This document shows, piece by piece, positions 7,300-15,600 of a DNA stretch of 64,000 nucleotides. Origin of the DNA: an uncultured Dysosmobacter sp. (lineage in GTDB: Bacteria > Bacillota > Clostridia > Oscillospirales > Oscillospiraceae); the NCBI GenBank assembly GCA_934590165.1, contig CAKTOO010000002.1:113733-177732 (forward strand), given 5' to 3'. Under the pieces are notes generated by a model, which saw only the letters and a program-made list of their open reading frames with translations, had not been told where the DNA came from and ran no database searches. Position 1 is the first letter of the stretch. Every line of letters starts with the position of its first letter. The translations under genes and the position numbers were made by a program.

Positions 7300-8634
7300 T
7301 CAAGTCCTTTCCGTTTTTCCCAGCAGGTTCTGGCCCGCCCGGTAAAAGCGCTTGGTAAAGGAATAGCACAGAGGGATCATATACAGCAAAACACACCAGG
7401 GAATCGCCTCCGTTCCCACGTCCAGCATGGACAGCGGCACCGTGATGGCAATGCTCCAGGGCACCAGCCCCGCGATGGTGACACCGGAATTGGCGATGTC
7501 CATGGCCAGTTCCGTCCGGGAGGCGCCCCGGGCCTCATAGCTGTCGGCCAGCAGCTGGGCGTCGATCATGACCATGACCGCTTGGTTACAGAATACGGAC
7601 ACCACCGCCGTGCTCACCAGCACCGCGGCGGGAAACAAGCCCACCCGGCGGGACAGCCGCTCCACCCAGTCTTTGGCGGGGCCCAGCGCGTCGATTCCCT
7701 CCAGAATACCGGCGTACAGGCTGGTGATGAACACCACCGCGCCGGAGGTCGCCATGGACACCAGACCCCCGCCGGAGAGAATGCCAGCCAGCTCCGCCTG
7801 CCGGGGCACATACCCCAGGATAGCCGTCCGCAGCGCCTCCGCCACAGGCAGCCCCTGGAGCGCCACCGTCAGTGCGAAGGCCATGGCAGCGCTGGCGGCC
7901 ATGGCCCACTTCACCGGGACCCTGGCAAGGGGCAGCACCAGCATCAATACCGCCGGCAGCAGCACTGTCCAGTGGAGGTCAAAGTTTTCCCGCAGGGCGG
8001 ACAGCACGGCACTGTCCATCCGCTGGATGGGATTCAGCCGGGACAGCACGCCGAACACCAGTACGGTCAAAAGCGTGGGCAGCATGGCTGTCTTCAGCAT
8101 CTCCCGGACGTTTTTGTAAAGCTCTGTCCCCGTGCAGGCCGCCACCAGCGTGGCGCAGGAGGACATAGGGGAACAGCGGTCCCCGAAGTAGGCGCCGGAC
8201 AAAATGGCGCCGGCGGTGACGGCCAGGTCCACGCCGCCGGACCGGGCCAGGGTGATGAGCACCACGCCGGCGGTGCCGGTGACGCCATAGCAGGTGCCCA
8301 GGGCAAAGGACAGCACCGCTGACAGCAAAAACGCCACCAAAAGGAAGCTGGCGGGCCGAAGGCCTTCCAACCCGTAGTACAGGAAAAAGGAGATGGTGCC
8401 GGAGGCACGCCACAGGGCGGTCACCATGCCGATGAGCAAAAACACCGGCACCACGATCAGGGAGTCCCGGCCCTGATGCCAGGCCATAGCGGCCAGCTGC
8501 CGGGGCGTGAAACCCTTTTTCAGTCCCAGAAGGGAGAACAGTGCCAGCCCCAGCAGCAGCGCCCAAATAAGACTGCGGCCCAGGATCAGGCAAGCCATCA
8601 CTCCCGCCAAAAACACACCAAAGCAAAGAAGCAT
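7300..8634 (-). CDS. NhaC-family Na+/H+ antiporter
   Basis: 444 residues, about 11-12 hydrophobic segments throughout. The family signature GAYFGDRCSPMSSCA at about residues 147-161 corresponds to the GAYFGDK-SP-SD region of NhaC antiporters, which exchange cytoplasmic Na+ (or organic anion/Na+ pairs in relatives such as malate:lactate antiporters) for protons across the membrane. The ATG directly follows the stop codon of the upstream CpXC gene (TAAATG), so translation is coupled. The substrate cannot be fixed from sequence: members include strict Na+/H+ antiporters and MleN-type malate/lactate exchangers. A malic enzyme and a lactate racemase occur elsewhere in this window but not in this operon. 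Confidence 0.88.
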   Translation of the reverse strand: MLLCFGVFLAGVMACLILGRSLIWALLLGLALFSLLGLKKGFTPRQLAAMAWHQGRDSLIVVPVFLLIGMVTALWRASGTISFFLYYGLEGLRPASFLLVAFLLSAVLSFALGTCYGVTGTAGVVLITLARSGGVDLAVTAGAILSGAYFGDRCSPMSSCATLVAACTGTELYKNVREMLKTAMLPTLLTVLVFGVLSRLNPIQRMDSAVLSALRENFDLHWTVLLPAVLMLVLPLARVPVKWAMAASAAMAFALTVALQGLPVAEALRTAILGYVPRQAELAGILSGGGLVSMATSGAVVFITSLYAGILEGIDALGPAKDWVERLSRRVGLFPAAVLVSTAVVSVFCNQAVMVMIDAQLLADSYEARGASRTELAMDIANSGVTIAGLVPWSIAITVPLSMLDVGTEAIPWCVLLYMIPLCYSFTKRFYRAGQNLLGKTERT

Positions 8635-9249
8635 TTACACGCCCTTCCCCGGGATGACCAGCTTCATGTGGCAGCAAAGGTCATCCAGGTCCCGGTCCGT
8701 GGCGGCGGGGATGCGCAGCTTGGCGCCGCAGTCCCGGCACACCAGGTCCACGGAACTGCGGCGGATCTCCATGCCGTAGCGGCTGCTGCCGCAGGCGCAG
8801 GTGATGCCGTGGTCCCGGGCGGCAATATCCTTCAGTTCCGAGAGGACCTCGTACATGATGACATTGTCCACGAAGGTCTCCGGACCCTCGCTCTCCTTTT
8901 GCTGCTTTTCCTTTTCCGCCAGGATGGCCAGCTCCCGCAGATTTTTCTCCACGATGCCCTCCGGTCCCACAAAGCAGCAAAACTGCTTTGTCTTGGCACA
9001 GCCCAAAGCCGTGGCGCCCGTAAGCATCCGCTCCGGCGGAACAACGGCCTCGTGGGTCTCCCCACAGATGCCGCAGGGTACATAGACATGATATTTCGCG
9101 CCGTCAAAGGTCACCCGCAGGGCGGATTTGCCGCACTCGCACTCCACTTCCGCGTTGGACGCCTCCAGGGCAAACACAGAGCGGGCAGCCAGGACAGTCT
9201 TGCCGCACTCCGGGCAGAGATAGCCGAAGGAACGCATCTCCTCGCTCAT
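8635..9249 (-). CDS. CpXC-domain zinc-ribbon protein
   Basis: 204-residue cytosolic protein without membrane segments. Repeated Cys pairs suggest two or more zinc ribbons: CPECGK near the N-terminus, CECGKS, CGICGE, and in the C-terminal third CACGSS and CRDCGA. The first pattern matches the CpXC family, whose function is unknown. A Glu/Lys-rich helix lies near the middle (about 110-125). The start chosen has AAAGAGGTG six bases upstream; an earlier in-frame ATG at 9267 would overlap this SD. It heads the CpXC-NhaC-CDF operon. A role in sensing metal or ions for the two transporters is possible but unproven. Confidence 0.82.
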   Translation of the reverse strand: MSEEMRSFGYLCPECGKTVLAARSVFALEASNAEVECECGKSALRVTFDGAKYHVYVPCGICGETHEAVVPPERMLTGATALGCAKTKQFCCFVGPEGIVEKNLRELAILAEKEKQQKESEGPETFVDNVIMYEVLSELKDIAARDHGITCACGSSRYGMEIRRSSVDLVCRDCGAKLRIPAATDRDLDDLCCHMKLVIPGKGV

Positions 9250-9430
9250 GAAACACACCTCTTTCATATAGATACGAATTTTTCCATTAGTTTTGGATTA
9301 TACCACGGCAAATTGTGGTTGTACAGCGGTTTTCCTCCCTTTCCGCAGCACGATTTTTTGTCCCGCCGTCCTGTCATAGTTTTCCCGCCTTTGGGGCAAC
9401 CTACGGAAAATCCCTTTGTGAGGTGGCAAT

Positions 9431-10447
9431 ATGAATTTGAAACGCGTGGGCCGCCGGACCGTGGCCCTGTCCGTTCCCCCCTCCGTCCGCTCCTGCGCCT
9501 GCATCGGCGGGAAATTTGAAGGGCAGGGCCCCCTTGGCAGCTGCTTTGACGAACTGGGCGAGGACTCCTTTTTCGGAGAGGCAACCTGGGAAAAGGCGGA
9601 GTCCGCCATGCAGAAACGGGCCCTGAGCCGTGCCCTGGACAAGGCGGGCCTCAAGGCCGGGGACCTGGACTATATCCTGGCGGGAGACCTTCTGAACCAA
9701 TGCGTGGGCTCCGCCTTCGGCCTGCGGGACTTCGGCATTCCCTTCTACGGGCTGTACGGTGCCTGCTCCACCATGGGGGAATCCCTGGCCCTGGCGTCAC
9801 TGCTCATTGACGGCGGCTTTGCCCGCCGGGCGGCAGCCATGACCTCCTCCCACTTCTGCACCGCTGAGCGGCAGTACCGCATGCCGGTACCCTACGGCAG
9901 CCAGCGGACCCCCACCGCCCAGTGGACGGCCACCGCCGCCGGCTGCACCATTCTGGAGGAGAAGGGCCAGGGTCCCTACGTGACCCATGTCATCTGCGGC
10001 CGCATCGTGGACAAGGGCATCACCGACGCCAACAACATGGGCGCCGCCATGGCTCCTGCCGCCTACGACACCCTGTCCGCCTTTTTCCGGGACACGGAGA
10101 CCGGGCCGAAGGATTACAGCCTCATCCTCACCGGCGACCTGGGGGAGCTGGGGCACGACATCGTGCGTGACTTTTTTCAGCGGGACGGCGTCGATCTGGG
10201 CGACCGCTACCAGGACTGCGGACTGCTGCTGTATGACCGGGAGGCACAGGACATGCACGCCGGCGCTTCCGGCTGCGGCTGCTCCGCCGCCGTGCTGAAC
10301 GGCTATGTGCTGCCGGGCCTGCGGGCGGGGAAATGGCGGCGGGTGCTCTTCGCGCCCACCGGAGCCCTGCTCTCCCCCACCACCTCCTTCCAGGGGGAGT
10401 CCGTCCCCGGTATCTGCCACGCCGTCTGTCTCTCCGCCGAGGTCTGA
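9431..10447 (+). CDS. spoVAD: Stage V sporulation protein AD
   Basis: 338 residues with the thiolase-like fold of SpoVAD, the forespore inner-membrane-associated subunit that binds dipicolinic acid and helps import it into the spore. Diagnostic segments are GPLGSCFDELG, LAGDLLNQC, YGACSTMGESLALAS, TSSHFCTAERQYR, LTGDLGELG and GCGCSAAVLNGY. Length matches Bacillus SpoVAD. SD GAGGTGG precedes the ATG. In other sporulators spoVAD normally sits between spoVAC and spoVAE. Here neither is adjacent: spoVAE lies about 10 kb downstream beyond the nitrogen genes, and spoVAC is not in the window. Expression is expected in the forespore (sigma-G), but I could not place a convincing sigma-G promoter. Confidence 0.95.
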   Translation: MNLKRVGRRTVALSVPPSVRSCACIGGKFEGQGPLGSCFDELGEDSFFGEATWEKAESAMQKRALSRALDKAGLKAGDLDYILAGDLLNQCVGSAFGLRDFGIPFYGLYGACSTMGESLALASLLIDGGFARRAAAMTSSHFCTAERQYRMPVPYGSQRTPTAQWTATAAGCTILEEKGQGPYVTHVICGRIVDKGITDANNMGAAMAPAAYDTLSAFFRDTETGPKDYSLILTGDLGELGHDIVRDFFQRDGVDLGDRYQDCGLLLYDREAQDMHAGASGCGCSAAVLNGYVLPGLRAGKWRRVLFAPTGALLSPTTSFQGESVPGICHAVCLSAEV

Positions 10448-10546
10448 TTGTTCTCCAAAGAAACACAGGTGTTTGCCGTATGGAAAATGCACAAATGATT
10501 TTTTTCCAGTGCTCCTGCTTTTAGAATACTCTCTGAAATCTGACGC

Positions 10547-10590
10547 AAACCCGCACCGTCCGCGTCAAAAACGTTGACAGTGCGGGTTTT
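10547..10590 (+). terminator. Possible terminator after spoVAD, overlapping the glnA promoter
   Basis: Arms AAACCCGCAC (10547-10556) and GTGCGGGTTT (10580-10589) pair around a 23-base loop, ending in a T run. The loop contains the -35 element of the glnA promoter. The long loop makes it weaker than the other terminators in the window. Confidence 0.5.
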
Positions 10591-10603
10591 TCAACGGTAT
10601 AAT
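10574..10603 (+). promoter_or_regulatory. Consensus sigma-A promoter of the glnA operon
   Basis: TTGACA, 18-bp spacer, TATAAT: both hexamers match consensus perfectly. The predicted start near 10610 yields a leader of about 110 bases before glnA, containing a terminator-like hairpin. So constitutive initiation with control by attenuation is plausible. Confidence 0.85.
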
Positions 10604-10614
10604 TTCCGCAAGAG

Positions 10615-10657
10615 AGAGCAAGGGCGCCCCCTCTGGGGCTATATCCTGCTCTTTTTT
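10615..10657 (+). promoter_or_regulatory. Leader terminator/attenuator upstream of glnA
   Basis: About 5 bases after the predicted start: AGAGCA (10615-10620) pairs with TGCTCT (10647-10652), extended by GG/CC, with an inner GCCCC-CTCT-GGGGC hairpin (10626-10639), followed by six T (10652-10657). It sits about 65 bases before the glnA start codon. Because the operon encodes an ANTAR antiterminator, this is the likely target. A textbook dual-hexaloop ANTAR site was not found. Confidence 0.6.
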
Positions 10658-10720
10658 CGTATATCCGATTTCTACCACTTTAAATTAATAAATTCAGTCA
10701 CTGAAAGGAGACTGTACGCC

Positions 10721-12052
10721 ATGGGCAAATACAGCAAGGAAGATATCATCCGCCTAGTGGAAGAGGAAGATATCCAGTTCATCCGCATGCAGTTCACCGA
10801 TATTTTTGGGCAGATGAAAAACGTCGCCATCACGGCCTCTCAGGTGGAGCGGGCCGTGAACAACCAGATCATGCTGGACGGCAGCTCCATCGAGGGCTTT
10901 GTCCGCATTGAGGAATCCGACCAATACCTGTGGCCGGACCTGGACACCTTCGCCATTCTCCCCTGGCGGCCCCAGTACGGCAAGGTAGCCCGCCTCATCT
11001 GCGATGTCCACAACCCCGACGGCACCCCCTTCGTAGGCGACCCCCGGGGCGTGCTGAAGCAGGTGATCCAGCGGGCGGAGCGTCTGGGCTACACCTTCAA
11101 TGTAGGCCCGGAGTTGGAGTTTTTCCTGTTCCAGACAGACGAGGACGGCAACCCCACCACCAAGACCTCCGACCAGGCCGGCTATTTTGACCTGGGCCCC
11201 CTGGACCACGGCGAGAGCACCCGCCGGGAGATCTGCCTGTGTCTGGAGGATATGGGCTTTGAGATCGAGGCCAGCCACCACGAGGTAGCCGCCGGTCAAC
11301 ATGAGATCGACTTCAAGTACGCCGACGCCCTGGCCGCCGCCGACAACATCATGACCTTCAAGCTGGCGGTGAAGACTCTGGCCCAGAAAAACGGTCTCCA
11401 CGCCACCTTCATGCCGAAGCCCGTTTACGGCGAGGCCGGCAGCGGGATGCATGTGAACATGTCCTTGTTTAAGGATGGAAAAAACGTCTTTTTCGATGAC
11501 GCCGACCCCCGGAAGCTCTCTCCCCTGGCCTATCAGTTCATCGCCGGCCTGCTGGCCCATGTCCAGGGCTTCTGCGCCGTCACCAATCCCCTGGTCAACT
11601 CTTACAAGCGCCTGGTCCCCGGCTACGAGGCGCCCTGCTACCTGGCCTGGTCCACCGGCAACCGCTCCGCACTGGTCCGCATCCCCACGCCCCGGGACCA
11701 AGCCACCCGTGTGGAACTGCGCAGCCCCGACCCCTCCTGCAACCCCTACCTGGCGCTGGCCGCCTGCCTGGCCGCCGGCCTGGATGGCATCGAAAAGGGT
11801 CTGACGCCGCCGGATGAGATCGTGGAAAACCTCAACGAGATGTCCCCCGCCGCTTTGAAGGCCCAGGGCATCGCCGAGCTGCCCGGCACACTGGAGGCCG
11901 CCATCCACGCCCTGGAGGCGGACAGTGTCATCACCGACGCCCTGGGTCCCCATGTCACCGCCCAGTACGTCACCGGCAAGCTGCGGGAATGGGAGGAGTA
12001 CCGGACCCAGGTCTCCCAGTGGGAGCTGCGGAAATATCTGGTAGCATACTGA
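10721..12052 (+). CDS. glnA: Glutamine synthetase, type I
   Basis: 443 residues, cytosolic dodecameric GSI of the shorter alpha type. It condenses ammonium and glutamate with ATP to glutamine. Conserved elements are MDGSSIEGF (about 50-58), the glutamate/metal segments GPELEFFLF, HHEVAAGQHEID and the FMPKP(V)YGEAGSGMHVNMS loop (quoted in part), NPLVNSYKRLVPGYEAP, and RSALVRIP with RVELRSPDP. The adenylylation-loop tyrosine motif of enteric GSI (NLYDLPP) is absent, as in other Bacillota, so feedback inhibition and transcriptional control are expected instead. The start was set at ATG 10721 behind GAAAGGAG; the frame is open further upstream across the promoter. First gene of glnA-ANTAR-gltB-gltD. 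Confidence 0.97.
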   Translation: MGKYSKEDIIRLVEEEDIQFIRMQFTDIFGQMKNVAITASQVERAVNNQIMLDGSSIEGFVRIEESDQYLWPDLDTFAILPWRPQYGKVARLICDVHNPDGTPFVGDPRGVLKQVIQRAERLGYTFNVGPELEFFLFQTDEDGNPTTKTSDQAGYFDLGPLDHGESTRREICLCLEDMGFEIEASHHEVAAGQHEIDFKYADALAAADNIMTFKLAVKTLAQKNGLHATFMPKPVYGEAGSGMHVNMSLFKDGKNVFFDDADPRKLSPLAYQFIAGLLAHVQGFCAVTNPLVNSYKRLVPGYEAPCYLAWSTGNRSALVRIPTPRDQATRVELRSPDPSCNPYLALAACLAAGLDGIEKGLTPPDEIVENLNEMSPAALKAQGIAELPGTLEAAIHALEADSVITDALGPHVTAQYVTGKLREWEEYRTQVSQWELRKYLVAY

Positions 12053-12091
12053 TCTGCAAGTTTTTGAAACCAAGTGATGAGAGGTGATTCC

Positions 12092-12631
12092 ATGGACAGG
12101 ATCGTGGTGGCTTTTGCCAACGAGGAGGCGCAGCGCCGCATTCTGCGTCTGTTGGAATCCAACGGCTTTTCACCTGCCGGCTGCTGCTTTTCCGGTGCCG
12201 AGACCATCCGGCTTGTCCGCAAAATGGGCAGCGGCGTGGTGGTGTGCGGCTTCAAGCTGCGGGACATGACCGCCAATGACCTGGCCGCCAGTCTCCGGGG
12301 CACCGCCGCGCTGCTGGTGGTCTCCTCCGCTATCAATCTGGATTACTGCGAGGGAGAGAACCTCTATAAGCTGGCCACCCCCGCTTCCCGTTCGGATTTT
12401 TACGCCTCGCTGGATACCCTGCTGCAATTTGAGGCCAAGCACCTCCACCATCCCGCGCCCAAGCGGAAAGAGGATGAGCAGAAGGTCATCCAGCGGGCCA
12501 AAGAGCTTTTAATGGACATCAACCGCATGACCGAGGCAGAGGCCCACCGTTTTCTGCAAAAGCGCAGCATGGACGCCGGGCTGAAAATGGTGGAGACCGC
12601 CCAGATGGTCATCGACTCTTATACACACTGA
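12092..12631 (+). CDS. ANTAR-domain antiterminator with pseudo-receiver domain
   Basis: 179 residues. An N-terminal receiver-like domain (about 1-115) lacks the phospho-acceptor aspartate: the end of strand 3 reads VVVCGFKLRD. It is therefore probably not phosphorylated in the classical way. The C-terminal ANTAR three-helix RNA-binding domain (about 125-177) has the family pattern VIQRAKELLMDINRMTEAEA, then RFLQKRSMDAG and the terminal helix. ANTAR proteins (AmiR, NasR, EutV) bind leader hairpins to prevent termination. Its position 39 bases after glnA and 45 before gltB, with terminator hairpins ahead of glnA and amt, suggests it controls nitrogen assimilation. Start chosen for the SD AGAGGTGA. 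The input signal (glutamine or a PII contact) is unknown. Confidence 0.88.
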   Translation: MDRIVVAFANEEAQRRILRLLESNGFSPAGCCFSGAETIRLVRKMGSGVVVCGFKLRDMTANDLAASLRGTAALLVVSSAINLDYCEGENLYKLATPASRSDFYASLDTLLQFEAKHLHHPAPKRKEDEQKVIQRAKELLMDINRMTEAEAHRFLQKRSMDAGLKMVETAQMVIDSYTH

Positions 12632-12676
12632 CTTCGCCTGTTTGGCGAAAATCTCAACGAAATGGGAGGAATTCCA

Positions 12677-15600
12677 ATGCTGGAACCTGACCAGAGAAAC
12701 CATTTGCTGTATGACCCGTCCCTGGAGCACGATGCCTGCGGCATCGGCGCTGTGGTGAGCTTGAAGGGCATCAAGACCTATAAAACCGTGGATGACGCCC
12801 TGAAGATCGTGGAAAAGCTGGAGCACCGTGCCGGCAAGGACGCCGCCGGCGAGACCGGCGACGGCGTTGGCATCATGCTCCAGGTGCCCCACAAACTGAT
12901 GATGAATGCGGCCGCTGCCGAGGGCATCCGCCTGGGCGGCGAGCGGGATTACGGCGTGGGCATGTTCTTTTTCCCAACCGACCCCCTGAAGCGGGCCCAG
13001 GCCAAGAAGATGCTGGAGATCATCGTGGCCAAGGAGGGCATGACCTTCCTGGGCTGGCGGGATGTGCCCACCCACCCGGAGGTGCTGGGCGAAAAGGCAC
13101 GGGCCTGTATGCCCACTATCTGCCAGTGCTTCGTGAAGCGGCCTGACCGCTGCAAGCAGGGTCTGGCCTTTGACCGCAAGCTCTATGTGGTCCGCCGGGT
13201 ATTCGAGCAGTCCAACGTCAACACCTATATAGCCTCCTTCTCCAGCCGGACCATCGTCTACAAGGGCATGTTCCTGGTGGGTCAGCTGCGCAAATTCTAC
13301 GCTGACCTCCAGGACCCCGACTGCCAAAGCGCCATTGCTCTGGTCCACTCCCGCTTCTCCACCAACACCACCCCCAGCTGGGAGCGGGCGCACCCCAACC
13401 GCTACATTCTCCACAACGGCGAGATCAACACCATCCGCGGCAACGTGGACCGTATGCTGGCCCGGGAGGAGGCCATGTCCTCCGCCGTCATGGAGGCCGA
13501 CATGGACAAGGTGCTGCCGGTGGTGGATCAGAGCGGCTCCGACTCCGCCATGCTGGACAACACCCTGGAATTTTTGATGATGAACGGCATTCCCCTGCCG
13601 CAGGCCGTGATGATGTGCATCCCGGAGCCCTGGGCCAACGACAAAAAAATGAGCCGGGAAAAGCGGGATTTCTACCACTACTATGCCACCATGATGGAGC
13701 CCTGGGACGGCCCCGCCGCCATCGTGTTCTCCGACGGTGACACCATGGGCGCCGTGCTGGACCGCAACGGCCTGCGCCCCTGCCGGTGGTATTTGACCAA
13801 CGATGATTACCTGATCCTCTCCTCCGAGGTGGGCGTGCTGGACATTCCCCCGGAGAAGATCGTGAAAAAGTCCCGCCTCCAGCCCGGCAAAATGCTGCTG
13901 GTGGACACGCTGAAGCAGCAGTTGGTGGATGACGAGACGCTGAAAAAGCACTATGCCCGCCAGCAGCCCTACGGTGAGTGGCTGGACCAGCATCTGGTGT
14001 ACCTGAAGGACCTGAACATCCCCAACAAGCGGGTGGAAAAGCACACCCAGGACATGCGGGACCGGCTGTACAAGGCCTTTGGCTACACGTATGAGGAAGT
14101 GAAGGATTCCATCCTCCCCATGGCCCGGGACGGCGTGGAGCCCACCTCCGCCATGGGTGTGGACACCCCCCTGGCGGTGCTCAGTGAAAAGCACCAGCCC
14201 CTGTTCAACTACTTCAAGCAGCTCTTTGCCCAGGTGACCAATCCCCCCATGGACTCCATCCGGGAGGAGATCGTCACCGACACCACCGTCTATGTGGGCG
14301 CCGGCGGTAATCTCTTGCAGGAAAAGGCGGAAAACTGCACCGTTTTGCAGATCCACAACCCCATTCTCACCTCCGTGGACCTGATGAAGATCCGCTACAT
14401 GGACCAGCCTGGCTTCAAGGTGGAGACCATCTCCCTGCTGTACTACAAATCCATGCCCCTGGAGCACGCCATCGACCGGCTGTTCGTCAACGTGGACCGG
14501 GCCTATAAGGACGGCGCCAACATCCTGATCCTGTCGGACCGGGGCGTGGATGAAAACCACGTGGCCATTCCCTCCTTGCTGGCGGTGTCCGCTCTGGAGC
14601 AGTACCTGGTCCGCACGAAAAAGCGCACCGCCGTGTCCATGATCCTGGAGAGTGCGGAGCCCCGGGATGTGCACCACTTTGCAACGCTGCTGGGCTACGG
14701 CGCCCAGGCCATCAACCCGTACCTGGCCCAGGAGTGCGTGGAGGAGCTCATCACCGTGGGTCTTCTGGACAAGGACCCCTCCGCTGCTGTGGATGACTAC
14801 AACAGCGCCATCCTCCACGGCATCGTGAAGATCGCCTCCAAAATGGGCATCTCCACCATCCAGTCCTACCAGTCCGCCCAGATTTTCGAGTGCGTGGGCA
14901 TCAATAAGGAAGTGGTGGACAAATACTTCACCAACACCATCAGCCGCGTGGGCGGCGTGGGACTGGAGGAGATCGGAGAGGGCGTGGAGTGGAACCACAA
15001 CCAGGCCTTCGACCCCCTGGGCCTGGGCTATGACACCACCCTGGACTCCACCGGCACCTACAAGCTGCGCTCCGGTCCCGATAAAGAGGACCACATGTAT
15101 AATCCCCGGACCATTCTGCTGCTGCAAAAGGCGGCCCGGGAGGGCAATTACGCCGCCTTCAAGGAATACACCGCCCTGGTGGACTTCGCCGACAAGCCCC
15201 ATACTCTGCGGGGTCTGTTGGACTTCCGCTTCGACGAGAACGGCGGCATCCCCATCGACGAGGTGGAGCCGGTGAGCTCCATCGTCAAGCGCTTCAAGAC
15301 CGGCGCCATGAGCTATGGCTCCATCTCTCAGGAGGCTCACGAGTGCATGGCCATCGCCATGAACCGCATCGGCGGCAAATCCAACTCCGGCGAGGGCGGC
15401 GAGGCCCGGGAGCGGCTCCATGACGAGCGCTGCTCCGCCATCAAGCAGGTGGCCTCCGGCCGCTTCGGCGTCACCAGCGAATACCTGTGCAGTGCCCAGG
15501 AGATCCAGATCAAAATGGCCCAGGGCGCCAAGCCCGGCGAGGGCGGCCACCTGCCCGGCAAAAAGGTGTACCCCTGGATCGCCAAGACCCGGTGCTCCAC

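Noticed and set aside
6274..8322. Long plus-strand frame opposite the CDF and NhaC genes
   Set aside because: His/Gln/Gly-rich composition is typical of reverse-complemented membrane-protein genes; CDF and NhaC on the minus strand have full motifs.
10611..10657. Textbook ANTAR dual-hexaloop RNA motif in the glnA leader
   Set aside because: No two stable hairpins with loops having A at position 1 and G at position 4 could be drawn; only a generic terminator is supported.
10574..10720. N-terminal extension of GlnA
   Set aside because: It would begin inside the promoter -35 element; the real start has SD GAAAGGAG and matches GSI N-termini.
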